Below are positions 52,969 to 63,674 of a stretch of DNA of 64,000 bases, one piece after another. The stretch is from Streptomyces sp. NRRL F-6676 (GTDB lineage: Bacteria > Actinomycetota > Actinomycetes > Streptomycetales > Streptomycetaceae). Below the pieces are notes generated by a model, which saw nothing but the letters and a program-made list of their open reading frames with translations, was not told the origin of the DNA and did not search any database. The position numbers and the translations under genes are program-made. The stretch's first letter is position 1. Each line of letters starts with the position of its first letter. Location: assembly GCF_000725625.1 (NCBI RefSeq), contig NZ_JOHS01000002.1:178960-242959 (forward strand). Reading direction: 5' to 3'.

Positions 52969-53028
52969 TCTCACATGCACGCACGGGTACGTTGGCCGTC
53001 TCACGGGAGCGCACGGGTACGTTGGCCC
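52969..53028 (+). repeat. 30-bp direct repeat upstream of manB
   Basis: Two units beginning TCTCAC and sharing GCACGGGTACGTTGGCC (52981-52997 and 53011-53027). About 105-160 bases before the manB start; may be an operator pair or a slippage duplication. It is followed by three CTCAAT words. Confidence 0.85.
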
Positions 53029-53131
53029 GGACATCCGGTCCCCATGACTCGATGACCCCCAAGCACACCCAACGCACCCGACAACCCTCAATGCCTCTCA
53101 ATCCCCCTCAATGACCTCAGAAAGGCCGGCC

Positions 53132-54496
53132 GTGGCTGCTGATCTGTCGCAGATCGTGAAGGCGTACGACGTACGCGGTGTCGTACCGGACCAGTGGGAC
53201 GAGACGCTGGCCGCACTGTTCGGCGCCGCCTTCGTCGAGGTGACCGGCGCGGACGCGATCGCGGTGGGGCACGACATGCGGCCCTCGTCCCCCGGCCTGT
53301 CCGACGCCTTCGCGCGCGGGGCGGCGGCCCGGGGTGCCGACGTCACCCACATCGGTCTGTGCTCCACCGATCAGCTCTACTACGCCTCGGGCGCGCTGGA
53401 CCTGCCGGGCGCGATGTTCACCGCCTCGCACAACCCGGCCCGGTACAACGGCATCAAGCTGTGCCGCGCGGGTGCGGCCCCGGTCGGCCAGGACACCGGC
53501 CTGACGGAGATCCGGACACTGATCGAACAGTGGAGCGAGTCGGGCGCCCCGGAACCGACGGACCGTCAGGGAACCCTCACCCGGCGCGACACGTTGGACG
53601 ACTACGCGGCGCACCTGCTCTCCCTCGTCGACCTGACCTCGGTCCGCCCGCTGAAGGTCGTCGTCGACGCGGGCAACGGCATGGGCGGGCACACGGTGCC
53701 GACCGTCCTCGCCGGCCTGCCCCTGACCCTCGTCCCGATGTACTTCGAACTGGACGGCACGTTCCCGAACCACGAGGCCAACCCGCTCGACCCGGCCAAC
53801 CTCGTGGACCTGCAACGGCGTGTCCGCGAGGAGGGCGCCGACCTCGGACTCGCGTTCGACGGCGACGCCGACCGCTGCTTCGTCGTCGACGAACGGGGCG
53901 AGCCGGTCTCCCCGTCGGCGATCACCGCACTGGTCGCCGCCCGCGAGCTCGCCCGGTACGGCGGCCGGGGCACGGTCATCCACAACCTGATCACCTCCCG
54001 GTCGGTCGCGGAGGTGGTCCGTGAAAACGGCGGCACCCCGGTCCGCACCCGGGTGGGCCACTCCTTCATCAAGGCGGAGATGGCGCGGTCCGGCGCGATC
54101 TTCGGCGGCGAGCACTCGGCGCACTACTACTTCCGCGACTTCTGGAACGCGGACACGGGCATGCTGGCCGCCCTGCACGTCCTCGCGGCCCTGGGCGGCC
54201 AGGAGGCCCCGCTCTCCCGCCTGGTCGCCGCGTACGACCGCTATGCGGCGTCGGGCGAGATCAACTCCACGGTCGACGACCAGCAGGCCCGCCTCGCGGC
54301 GATCCGCGCGGCGTACGAGACCCGCGAGGACGTCACCCTCGACACCCTCGACGGCCTGACGGTCTCCACCAAGGACTGGTGGTTCAACGTCCGCCCCTCC
54401 AACACGGAACCCCTCCTCCGCCTCAACGCGGAGGCGAAGGACGACCCCACGATGACAAAAATCAGGGACGAGGCCCTGGCTCTGATCAGGGCATGA
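53132..54496 (+). CDS. manB: Phosphomannomutase / phosphoglucomutase
   Basis: 454 residues. Interconverts mannose-6-phosphate and mannose-1-phosphate. All four alpha-D-phosphohexomutase signatures are present: [15 protein letters not shown], the phosphoserine loop [16 protein letters not shown], the magnesium loop [15 protein letters not shown], and [19 protein letters not shown] with [17 protein letters not shown] for phosphate binding. GTG at 53132 has AAAGG six bases upstream; ATG at 53111 is possible. Works between ManA (56589) and ManC (39146). Confidence 0.94.
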   Translation: MAADLSQIVKAYDVRGVVPDQWDETLAALFGAAFVEVTGADAIAVGHDMRPSSPGLSDAFARGAAARGADVTHIGLCSTDQLYYASGALDLPGAMFTASHNPARYNGIKLCRAGAAPVGQDTGLTEIRTLIEQWSESGAPEPTDRQGTLTRRDTLDDYAAHLLSLVDLTSVRPLKVVVDAGNGMGGHTVPTVLAGLPLTLVPMYFELDGTFPNHEANPLDPANLVDLQRRVREEGADLGLAFDGDADRCFVVDERGEPVSPSAITALVAARELARYGGRGTVIHNLITSRSVAEVVRENGGTPVRTRVGHSFIKAEMARSGAIFGGEHSAHYYFRDFWNADTGMLAALHVLAALGGQEAPLSRLVAAYDRYAASGEINSTVDDQQARLAAIRAAYETREDVTLDTLDGLTVSTKDWWFNVRPSNTEPLLRLNAEAKDDPTMTKIRDEALALIRA

Positions 54497-54899
54497 CGCC
54501 TTCTCACGTCTGTCGGGGGCGCAGGGGCGCAGCCCCGGGCGCCCCCGGGGGTCCAGGGGGCGGAACCCGTTTCAGGGGCGCGGGGAACCGCGCGACAAGC
54601 CGCCACCGGCGGTCAGCCCCCTAGGGGCCGCCCTGCAACGGGCCTGGGGGCGAAGCCCCTCACGTCTGTCGGGGGCGCAGGGGCGGAGCCCCCGCCGGGA
54701 TACCGGGGCGGAGCCCCGCACACCCCCCCACCCCACCACCGCCCCCCGGGGTCGAAGGGGCGGAGCCCCTGGAGGACGGGAAGGGCAGGGGCGGCGGGGG
54801 CGAAGACCCCTCCGGCCCACCCCCACCCCGCACCCCCCACAGCGGTACCCTGACCAGGCCACCACGCCTACTCCGCCCCACCCCGAAGGGACCCCCGAC
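54497..54899. other. Repeat-rich intergenic region manB / Trm112
   Basis: 403 bases without a gene. Contains CTCACGTCTGTCGGGGGCGC near 54504 and again near 54659, and the composite palindromic repeat (54566-54830). The Trm112 gene begins at its end. Confidence 0.7.
54566..54830 (+). repeat. Composite intergenic palindromic repeat, copy 6
   Basis: Split copy: TTTCAGGGGCGCGGGGAACC and CACCGGCGGTCAGCC near 54570-54620, then, after an inserted GGCGGAGCCCC-rich stretch, GGGTCGAAGGGGCGGAGCCC and GGACGGGAAGGGCAGGGGCG ending GGGGGCGAAGACCCC near 54750-54813. Downstream of manB. Confidence 0.75.
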
Positions 54900-55070
54900 A
54901 TGCCGCTCGAAGCCGGCCTCCTCGAGATCCTCGCCTGCCCGGCCTGCCACGCCCCCCTCAAGGAGGCGGACGACGAGCTGGTCTGCACCGCCGAGTCCTG
55001 CGCCCTGGCCTACCCGATCCGCGACGGCATCCCCGTCCTCCTCGTCGACGAGGCCCGCCGCCCGGCGTAG
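54900..55070 (+). CDS. Trm112 family small zinc-ribbon protein
   Basis: 56 residues: [19 protein letters not shown], then a second knuckle with CTAESC and the typical end [17 protein letters not shown]. CPxCxxxL plus CTAESC gives the four zinc Cys. Trm112 proteins in archaea and eukaryotes activate methyltransferases; bacterial ones (YcaR/UPF0434 type) are little understood. GAAGGGA lies eight bases before the ATG. Too short for common ORF cut-offs. Probably cotranscribed with the SIS-domain gene 148 bases downstream. Confidence 0.9.
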   Translation: MPLEAGLLEILACPACHAPLKEADDELVCTAESCALAYPIRDGIPVLLVDEARRPA

Positions 55071-55080
55071 GGCATGCACC

Positions 55081-55155
55081 GGGCCGCGCACACCGGCACG
55101 AGCGCCGGGCCGCACATACCGGCACGAGCGCCGGGCCGCCCGCAACGGCACGAGA
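55081..55155 (+). repeat. 26-bp tandem repeat after Trm112 gene
   Basis: Three units starting GGGCCGC at 55081, 55107 and 55133, sharing CCGGCACGAGCGCC (third copy diverged). Begins 10 bases after the Trm112 stop. Confidence 0.88.
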
Positions 55156-55217
55156 AACTCCAGCCCAACCCTTCCCTGCCCCCCTCGCCGCCGCCCCGCG
55201 CCCGGAGGCCCCGCACC

Positions 55218-56426
55218 ATGCTCGACGAATCGCTGCTCGACAACCCCGCCGCACTCGCCGAAGCCGACCGCCGCGGCCTCCTCCGCGGTGCCGCCGAGGC
55301 CGGCGCCCGCGTCCGCACCGCCCTCCGCCACGCCACCGAGGCTGGCATCGGCCAACTACGGCCCGACGGCCGCCCCCGCGCCATCCTGATCGCGGGCCCC
55401 GGCACCGGCTCCGCGGGCGTCGCGGAACTGCTCACCACCCTCGCCGGCGCCGCCTGCCCGGTCACCCGCGTGCACCCCACCGGCGTGGCCCCCGCCCCCG
55501 GCGCCCTGCGCTGGGAACTCCCCGGCTGGGCCGGCCCCGTGGACCTCCTCCTGGTGGCCACCCCCGACGGCAACGAGCCAGGCCTCGCCCTCCTCGTCGA
55601 CCAGGCATACCGCCGCGGCTGCACGGTCGTCGCCGTGGCCCCCACCAGGACCCCGATCGCGGACGCGGTCGACCGCGCCCACGGCCTCTTCGTCCCGATG
55701 GCGTCCGCCCCGCACGAACCCTCCGCTCCCTACGGGCCGCCCACCCCGGAGCACCCGAACCCTCCCCGAGGAGCCGAAGGCCCCGGCGTCACCCCCGAGC
55801 TCCCGGAACCCCCCGCCCCCTCCGCCCCCGGCGTCCTCTGGGCCCTGCTCACCCCCCTCCTCGCCCTCCTGGACCGCACCGGCCTGCTGACCGCGCCCCC
55901 CGAGACGCTGGAGAAGGTCGCCGACCGCCTCGACCGGGTCGCCGAACGCTGCGGCCCCGCCATCGCCACGTACGGCAACCCGGCCAAGACCCTCGCCGCC
56001 GAGCTCGCCGAAAGCCTCCCGGTGATCTGGACGGAGGGCACCTCCGCGGGCCCCGCCGGCCGCCGCTTCACCGCCGCGCTCGCCGAACTGGCCGGCCGCC
56101 CCGCGGTCACCGCACAGCTCCCCGAGGCGCTCGCCGCCCACCACGTCCTGCTCTCCGGCCCGCTCGCCGCCGGCGCCGACCCCGACGACTTCTTCCGTGA
56201 CCGCGTGGAGGAGCCCGCCGCCCTCCACGCGCGCGTGGTGCTGCTCCGCGACCGCCCGATCGGCGGCCTCAGCGCGGCCCCCGCCGCCCGCGAACTGGCG
56301 TTCGGTCATGACACACCGATCAGCGAACTCGAACCGGAGGAGGGCGGCGAACTGGAGACCCTCGCGGAACTCATCGCCGTCACGGACTTCGCCGCCGTCT
56401 ACCTGGCCCTCGTCTCGAACGCCTGA
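55218..56426 (+). CDS. SIS-domain protein, phosphoglucose/phosphomannose isomerase-like
   Basis: 402 residues. Sugar-isomerase (SIS) fold with a bacterial PGI C-terminal-like domain: AILIAGPGTGSAGVAELLTTLAG, DLLLVATPDGNEPGLALLVDQAYRRGCTVVAVAPTRTPI, then LPVIWTEGTSAGPAGRRFTAALAELAGRPAV. A Pro/Glu-rich insertion of about 40 residues (near 170-210) separates the two halves. Mycobacteria have a similar protein between manA and manB. Isomerase activity on Fru-6-P is possible but the catalytic residues cannot be confirmed. ATG has GGAGG nine bases upstream. Confidence 0.82.
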   Translation: MLDESLLDNPAALAEADRRGLLRGAAEAGARVRTALRHATEAGIGQLRPDGRPRAILIAGPGTGSAGVAELLTTLAGAACPVTRVHPTGVAPAPGALRWELPGWAGPVDLLLVATPDGNEPGLALLVDQAYRRGCTVVAVAPTRTPIADAVDRAHGLFVPMASAPHEPSAPYGPPTPEHPNPPRGAEGPGVTPELPEPPAPSAPGVLWALLTPLLALLDRTGLLTAPPETLEKVADRLDRVAERCGPAIATYGNPAKTLAAELAESLPVIWTEGTSAGPAGRRFTAALAELAGRPAVTAQLPEALAAHHVLLSGPLAAGADPDDFFRDRVEEPAALHARVVLLRDRPIGGLSAAPAARELAFGHDTPISELEPEEGGELETLAELIAVTDFAAVYLALVSNA

Positions 56427-56588
56427 CCGGACCGATCGGACCGACCAGCCCGACCAGAACGCGCCCGGACCACCACGGACCACTCACCGCACCCATCACA
56501 CCCACCGCACCCACCGCACCGCCACCGCGCCCACCACCCACACCGCCGACGGGGCCCCGGGGCCCCACCCGTCCCGGAGACACCACAC

Positions 56589-57740
56589 ATGGACCGCCTC
56601 ACCAACACCGTCCGCCCCTACGCCTGGGGCTCCACCACCGCCCTCCCCGCCCTGCTCGGCGAGGAGCCGACCGGCGAGCCGCAGGCGGAGATGTGGATGG
56701 GCGCCCACCCCGGCGCCCCCTCCCGCACCCCCCGCGGCCCCCTCGACCAGGTGATCACCGAGGCCCCGGAGCGCGAACTGGGCGAGCGGACGGTCGCGGC
56801 GTTCGGCCCCCGGCTGCCGTTCCTGCTCAAGCTCCTCGCCGCCGGCGCCCCCCTCTCCCTCCAGGTGCACCCGAACCTCGACCAGGCCAGGGAGGGCTAC
56901 GAGGACGAGGAGCGCCGCGGCGTCCCGATCGACGCCCCGCACCGCAACTACAAGGACGCCAACCACAAGCCCGAACTGATCTGCGCCCTCACCGAGTTCG
57001 ACGGCCTGTGCGGCTTCCGCGACCCGGCCGAGGCCGCCGCCCTCCTCGAAGGACTCGGCGTCGACTCCCTCAAGCCGTACGCCGACCTGCTGCGCGCCCA
57101 CCCCGAGGACGCCGCCCTGCGCGAGGTCCTCACCGCCGTCCTGACCGCGGACCCCGACGAAATGCACCGCACGGTCACCGAGACCGCCGCCGCCTGCGCC
57201 CGCCTCGCCGGCCCCTACGCCCCGTACGCCGGCCTCGCCCACCACTACCCGGGCGACCCCGGCGTCATCGCCGCGTTGCTGCTCCACCACGTACGGCTCC
57301 AGCCCGGCGAGGCGCTCTTCCTCGGCGCCGGCGTCCCGCACGCCTACCTCGACGGCCTCGGCGTCGAGATCATGGCCAATTCCGACAACGTGCTGCGCTG
57401 CGGACTGACCCCCAAGCACGTCGACGTCCCCGAACTCCTGCGCATCGTCCGCTTCGAGGCCGGCGACCCGGGCGTACTGCGCCCCGAGGCAGGCCCCGAC
57501 GGCGAGGAGCTCTACGAGACCCCCATCGACGAGTTCCGGCTCTCCCGCCACGTCCTGGCCGAGGGCGCCGCCCCGCAGGACCTCAGCCGTCCCGCCCCGC
57601 AGATCCTGCTCTGCACGGCGGGCACGGTGCGTGCGGGCGACGAGGACCTGACGCCGGGCCACTCCGTCTTCGTCCCGGCCGGCGAGACGGTCCGGGTGAG
57701 CGGCCCCGGCACTCTCTTCCGCGCCACGGTCGCCGTCTGA
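56589..57740 (+). CDS. manA: Mannose-6-phosphate isomerase, class I
   Basis: 383 residues. Interconverts fructose-6-phosphate and mannose-6-phosphate, feeding ManB and ManC. Zinc-site motifs: LSLQVHPNLDQA (Gln and His), DANHKPELICAL (Glu), and GVPHAYLDGLGVEIMANSDNVLRCGLTPKHVD (His; also the type I signature). ATG at 56589 with GGAG nine bases upstream. Follows the SIS gene after a C-rich 162-base spacer. Confidence 0.96.
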   Translation: MDRLTNTVRPYAWGSTTALPALLGEEPTGEPQAEMWMGAHPGAPSRTPRGPLDQVITEAPERELGERTVAAFGPRLPFLLKLLAAGAPLSLQVHPNLDQAREGYEDEERRGVPIDAPHRNYKDANHKPELICALTEFDGLCGFRDPAEAAALLEGLGVDSLKPYADLLRAHPEDAALREVLTAVLTADPDEMHRTVTETAAACARLAGPYAPYAGLAHHYPGDPGVIAALLLHHVRLQPGEALFLGAGVPHAYLDGLGVEIMANSDNVLRCGLTPKHVDVPELLRIVRFEAGDPGVLRPEAGPDGEELYETPIDEFRLSRHVLAEGAAPQDLSRPAPQILLCTAGTVRAGDEDLTPGHSVFVPAGETVRVSGPGTLFRATVAV

Positions 57741-57745
57741 ACCAC

Positions 57746-57777
57746 CGCCGGGCCGCGAGCGGTTCGGCGGCCCGGCG
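57746..57777 (+). terminator. Hairpin terminator of manA
   Basis: Perfect 11-bp stem CGCCGGGCCGC / GCGGCCCGGCG with a 10-base loop, five bases after the stop codon. No U-tract. Confidence 0.8.
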
Positions 57778-57918
57778 CATCCCCGCCGCACCGGGCTGCA
57801 AGAATGACCCACCGGCAAAGGACGGGCAAAGCCCGGCACGAGCGACCACGACGGCCACGCACGACGGCTCCGGCGGTCGGCGCGGGCCACGACGGTTACG
57901 AAGGGACAACGCGACCAC

Positions 57919-58902
57919 ATGAGCGCGTCAGGCGGCACCAGGGCGATCGTGGCGGCACTCGGCGCCAACCTCGCCATCGCGGCATCGAAGTTCGTGGCGT
58001 TCGCCTTCAGTGGCTCGTCCTCGATGCTGGCGGAGGGCGTCCACTCGGTCGCCGACTCCGGCAACCAGTTCCTGCTCCTCGTCGGCGGCAAGCGCGCCCA
58101 GCGCGAGGCGACCCCGCAACACCCCTTCGGCTACGGCCGCGAGCGGTACGTCTACGCCTTCCTCGTCTCCATCGTCCTCTTCTCCGTCGGCGGCATGTTC
58201 GCCATCTACGAGGGCTACGAGAAGATCAGCCACCCCCACGACGTCGAACACTGGTACTGGCCGGTCGGCGTCCTCGTCTTCGCGATCCTCGCCGAGGGCT
58301 ACTCCTTCCGCACCGCCATCAAGGAGTCCAACCAGACCCGCGGCACCCTCTCCTGGGTCGAGTACGTCCGCCGCGCCAAGGCCCCCGAACTGCCCGTCGT
58401 CCTCCTGGAGGACTTCGGCGCCCTCATCGGCCTCGTCCTCGCCCTCGGCGGCGTCGGCCTGGCCCTGCTCACCGGCGACGGCGTCTGGGACGGCATCGGC
58501 ACCGTCTGCATCGGCGTCCTCCTCGTCCTGATCGCCCTCGTCCTGGCCGCCGAGACCAAGTCCCTGCTCCTCGGCGAGTCCGCGGGCGCGGAGGAGGTCA
58601 GGAAGATCGAGGCCGCGATCGTCGACGGCGACACCGTCACCCGCGTCATCCACATGCGCACCCTCCACCTCGGCCCCGAGGAACTCCTGGTCGCCGCCAA
58701 GATCGCCGTCCAGCACGACGACACGGCCGACGAGGTCGCCGCAGCCATCAACGCCGCCGAGGCCCGCATCCGCACCGCCGTCCCCATCGCCCGCGTCATC
58801 TACCTCGAACCGGACATCTACAGCGAGGCCGAGGCCGCCAGGGGCGCCGACCGCGAGGCCACCCCCGGCGGTCCCACCCCCACCGACGCCCCCGGCCACT
58901 GA
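57919..58902 (+). CDS. Cation diffusion facilitator transporter
   Basis: 327 residues, about six membrane helices. Metal-site motif of helix 2: MLAEGVHSVADSGNQFLLL (H-x-x-x-D). In helix 5 the usual H-x-x-x-D is replaced by an EDFGALIG segment, as in SLC30A9-like members. HPFGYGRERYVYAF is the conserved loop. C-terminal cytoplasmic domain GAEEVRKIEAAI...VIHMRTLHLGPEELLVAAKI. Exports divalent cations in exchange for protons; the metal is uncertain because of the altered second site. ATG at 57919. Confidence 0.9.
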   Translation: MSASGGTRAIVAALGANLAIAASKFVAFAFSGSSSMLAEGVHSVADSGNQFLLLVGGKRAQREATPQHPFGYGRERYVYAFLVSIVLFSVGGMFAIYEGYEKISHPHDVEHWYWPVGVLVFAILAEGYSFRTAIKESNQTRGTLSWVEYVRRAKAPELPVVLLEDFGALIGLVLALGGVGLALLTGDGVWDGIGTVCIGVLLVLIALVLAAETKSLLLGESAGAEEVRKIEAAIVDGDTVTRVIHMRTLHLGPEELLVAAKIAVQHDDTADEVAAAINAAEARIRTAVPIARVIYLEPDIYSEAEAARGADREATPGGPTPTDAPGH

Positions 58903-58985
58903 CCCACCCGCGCGCCGCGCACACGGCCGGAACCGGCCCCTCCCGCCCCGACGCGGACTGGGGCCCACCCGGCAGCCCGGTGTAG

Positions 58986-60659
<1,674 letters not shown>

Positions 60660-60665
60660 GCCCCA

Positions 60666-60701
60666 CCGTCCGGCTGCCGGGCATGCACGGCAGCCGGACG
60701 G
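60666..60701 (+). terminator. Hairpin terminator 1 after ahcY
   Basis: Perfect 14-bp stem CCGTCCGGCTGCCG / CGGCAGCCGGACGG with an 8-base loop, six bases after the stop. Confidence 0.9.
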
Positions 60702-60722
60702 CGACTCGGTACCGGTGAGCGC

Positions 60723-60755
60723 GCAGGCCCCCGCACCCCCGTGACGGGGGCCTGC
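60723..60755 (+). terminator. Hairpin terminator 2 after ahcY
   Basis: 11-bp stem GCAGGCCCCCG / CGGGGGCCTGC. An alternative CCCCCG-TGA-CGGGGG hairpin competes within it. Tandem to terminator 1. Confidence 0.75.
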
Positions 60756-60803
60756 CCGTCCGGCCCTCCGGCCGCACCAGCCCGTTCACGACCCAGGAAC
60801 CCC

Positions 60804-61418
60804 ATGCCCCGCGGCCGGTATTCGCTCCACGATCCGCACGATCACACCTCCCTCGGCGAAGAACACTTCCAGTGCGCGCCCGGCCCCTCCGGCTGGCGCT
60901 ACGTCGCCCAACGCACCTCCCCCTCCGGCGACCCCGCAGGCTCCGTCGACCTCGCCCTCGACGAACTGGGCCGCCCCATCCGGCTCGAACTGCGTGCGGC
61001 GGACTGGCAGGTCCGCGGCGCCGCCCTCGACGGCATCACCTGGGTCCGCACCGACCCCACCGGAACCCACGCCACCGAAGGCAATGTGCGCGCCCACGCC
61101 TTCACCGGCACGTCCCCGGCGTTCCTCGTCGCCACCGCCCGTCTCCTGCGCCTCACCCCCTCTTCCTCCGCGACGCGCGTACGCCTCGTCGCACTCACGG
61201 ACCCGGTCCTCGCCCCCCGCACCGTGGACCAGTCCTGGGCCTTGGTCCAAAGAGAAGCACACGCCACTGACAACGGCCCTCTGACCGTGGAGAAGTACCA
61301 GGTCACCGCCCTGGACACGGGCGAGCAGCACACCGTCCACCTCACCGGCGACGTGGTCCTCGAAGCCCCCGGCATCGAGCTGGAGGATCTGCAATCCCCA
61401 CCGTCCGTCTTCCCTTGA
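60804..61418 (+). CDS. Conserved-looking protein of unknown function
   Basis: 204 residues, soluble, no signal peptide or membrane helix. Begins GRYSLHDPHDHTSLGEEHFQCAPGPSGWRYVAQRTSP and is predicted beta-rich (VDLALDELGRPIRLELRAADWQVRGAALDGITWVRT; KYQVTALDTGEQHTVHLTGDVVLEAPGIELEDL). I do not recognise a family. ATG at 60804 has CCAGGA upstream. Placed after the two ahcY terminators and converging on the RDD gene, so it is its own unit. Confidence 0.8.
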   Translation: MPRGRYSLHDPHDHTSLGEEHFQCAPGPSGWRYVAQRTSPSGDPAGSVDLALDELGRPIRLELRAADWQVRGAALDGITWVRTDPTGTHATEGNVRAHAFTGTSPAFLVATARLLRLTPSSSATRVRLVALTDPVLAPRTVDQSWALVQREAHATDNGPLTVEKYQVTALDTGEQHTVHLTGDVVLEAPGIELEDLQSPPSVFP

Positions 61419-61463
61419 CCCCGGTCCCGCCGGCACAGCGGACCCACGCCGGGCGCGCCCGAC

Positions 61464-62474
61464 TCAGGCAGGCGGCACGAACCCGGTGGCGGGACGGTCG
61501 GGCCGCGGCTCCCGCACAGCGTCGGCGGACGGCACTCGCGGAGACGCGGGAGCGGCGGCCTGCGGAGGCGTCGCAGCCGCTGGTGGGGGAGCGGCCGGAG
61601 TCACCGGAGCTGCCGTCTGCCAGGCCGCCGGAGCCACAGCGGCGCCCGTGACGGGTGGCGCGACCGGATACGGCTGCGGGTGAACGGCCGCAGGGTGCCC
61701 GCTTCCCGGCGCCCTCGCCCCCGTCGCCGCACCGGAGGCCCGGCGCACCTCCCGCAGTTGACGTTCGTACATCACGGCCGCCAGAAACGCGGCCGGCGGC
61801 ACATCGGACGGCACCGGCGCACCCGTACACGCGGCCAGATCACCCGCGAGCCGCTCCGCCATGCCCCAGCCCACCCGCGGATCCAGCTGCGGCATCCGCG
61901 TCAGGTACTGCCGCACCGCCAGCCACAGCCCGTCCGGCACCGCCGACAGATCGAGTCCGGCGAACCTCCCCGCCAGCCACGGCGGGGGAGGCGGCACGAA
62001 ACCCGTCCGCCCGACCGGGATCCGCTCCCGCACCACCAGCGTCCCGGCGAACACGTCACCGAGCCGCCGCCCCCGCGCCGACACGAGGGAGGCGATACAG
62101 GCCACGACGCCGAACGTCATGAGGACCTCCACGACTCCGATCGCACCCCGCACCAGGGCATGCCGGAACCGGATCGGCCCACCGTCGTCCCGCACCACCC
62201 GCAACCCGCACGCCAGCTTCCCCAGCGACCGCCCGTGACTGAGCGTCTCCACCACGATCGGCCCGCCTACCAGCACCAGCAGAAACGCGGCGATCGACAG
62301 GGCGATCTGCGCAGCCTCGTCGAGCCCCGACGCGGAAAGTGCCAGTACGACCATCACAACGATGTACGCCACCACCGTCACGACCAGATCGAGCGCCACC
62401 GCGAGCACCCGGCTCGGCAGCCTCGCGGGCCGCAGCTCCAACGCCACGGCCTCGCCCGTCACCAGCTCACTCAC
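61464..62474 (-). CDS. RDD family membrane protein
   Basis: 336 residues. RDD domain in the first ~150: ELRPARLPSRVLAVALDLVVTVVAYIVVM (the Arg and Asp for which RDD is named), QIALSIAAFLLVLVGGPIVVETLSHGRSLGKLACGLRVVRDDGGP, and ARGRRLGDVFAGTLVVRER. The C-terminal ~100 residues are an Ala/Pro/Val-rich cytoplasmic tail. RDD proteins are proposed transporters or membrane organisers; function unknown here. GTG at 62474 has AAGGA eight bases upstream. Divergent from the SpoIIM-like gene. Confidence 0.9.
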   Translation of the reverse strand: MSELVTGEAVALELRPARLPSRVLAVALDLVVTVVAYIVVMVVLALSASGLDEAAQIALSIAAFLLVLVGGPIVVETLSHGRSLGKLACGLRVVRDDGGPIRFRHALVRGAIGVVEVLMTFGVVACIASLVSARGRRLGDVFAGTLVVRERIPVGRTGFVPPPPPWLAGRFAGLDLSAVPDGLWLAVRQYLTRMPQLDPRVGWGMAERLAGDLAACTGAPVPSDVPPAAFLAAVMYERQLREVRRASGAATGARAPGSGHPAAVHPQPYPVAPPVTGAAVAPAAWQTAAPVTPAAPPPAAATPPQAAAPASPRVPSADAVREPRPDRPATGFVPPA

Positions 62475-62613
62475 ACCGCGTTCCTTCCCTGGCCCACCCC
62501 ACCTCCGGCCAGTCTGCCAAGCTGAGAGCAGATCGCGCCGCAGTACGACAAGCTGACGTACGGGGCGGAGCACCGGCTGACCGCGGGACGAACGGACGAG
62601 GAGCGGCACACCC

Positions 62614-63621
62614 ATGGACCTCGACGTCTTCGCCTCCGCGCACCACGCCGAATGGGACCGCCTCGACGCCCTGCTGCGCCGCCGGCGCCGTCTGACGGGA
62701 GCCGAGGCCGACGAACTCGTCACCCTCTACCAGCGTGCCGCCACACACCTGTCCCTGATCCAGTCCAGTGCCCCGGACCCACAGCTCACCGGCCGCCTCA
62801 GCCGGCTCGTGGCACGCGCGCGTGCCACCGTCACGGGCACCCGCCGCGCCTCCTGGCGCGACATCACCCGCTTCCTGACGACGGGATTCCCCGCCGCCGT
62901 CTACCGGTCACGTCGCTGGTGGGTACCCACCGCGCTGCTCTCCACGGCGGTCGCCGCGCTCCTGGGGTGGTGGATCGGCACTCATCCGGAGGTGCAGTCC
63001 ACGATCGCGGCGCCCAGCGAACTGCGTGAGCTCACCCGGCCCGGCGGCGAGTACGAGACCTACTACTCGAGCCATCCCGCGGCGGCCTTCGCCGCCCAGG
63101 TGTGGACGAACAACGCGGAGGCCGCCGCCCTCTGCCTGGTCCTCGGCATCTTCCTGGGACTGCCGGTCCTGTGGATCCTCTTCCAGAACATGCTCAACCT
63201 GGGAGTGGGCTTCGGCCTGATGTCGTCCGCCGGCCGGCTCGACACCTTCCTCGGCCTCGTCCTCCCGCACGGCCTCCTCGAACTGACGGCCGTCTTCGTG
63301 GCTGCCGGTACGGGGCTCCGGCTCGGCTGGACGCTCATCGATCCCGGGCCACGGTCCCGCCGCACCGCCCTGGCGGAGGAGGGCCGCGCGGCTCTCGGCA
63401 TGGCCTTGGGGCTGGCCCTGGTGCTGTTCGTCTCCGGGGCGATCGAGGGCTTCGTGACCCCGTCCGGCCTGCCCACCTGGGGCCGCATAGGCATCGGCAT
63501 CCTCGCCGAGCTGGCCTTCCTGACGTACGTCTTCGTCCTGGGCGGACGTGCGGCGCGCGCCGGCGACACGGGAGACCTGGAGGAGACCGGACGGAGCGCA
63601 GCGCTCCCCACCGCGGCCTGA
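62614..63621 (+). CDS. Stage II sporulation protein M-like membrane protein (DUF95)
   Basis: 335 residues. Soluble helical N-terminus (FASAHHAEWDRLDALLRRRRRLTGAEADELVTLYQRAATHLS) then five or six membrane helices with the SpoIIM/DUF95 pattern: FAAQVWTNNAEAAALCLVLGIFLGLPVLWILFQNMLNLG and TFLGLVLPHGLLELTAVFVAAG. In Bacillus, SpoIIM is in the complex needed for engulfment; in actinobacteria this gene pairs with an RDD gene and its role is not known. ATG follows GAGGAGCGGC. Confidence 0.9.
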   Translation: MDLDVFASAHHAEWDRLDALLRRRRRLTGAEADELVTLYQRAATHLSLIQSSAPDPQLTGRLSRLVARARATVTGTRRASWRDITRFLTTGFPAAVYRSRRWWVPTALLSTAVAALLGWWIGTHPEVQSTIAAPSELRELTRPGGEYETYYSSHPAAAFAAQVWTNNAEAAALCLVLGIFLGLPVLWILFQNMLNLGVGFGLMSSAGRLDTFLGLVLPHGLLELTAVFVAAGTGLRLGWTLIDPGPRSRRTALAEEGRAALGMALGLALVLFVSGAIEGFVTPSGLPTWGRIGIGILAELAFLTYVFVLGGRAARAGDTGDLEETGRSAALPTAA

Positions 63622-63674
63622 TGTGCGGGCACCCGCGCTGAGCTGCTACTGTCTTCTCCGCCCCACCGCCTCCG

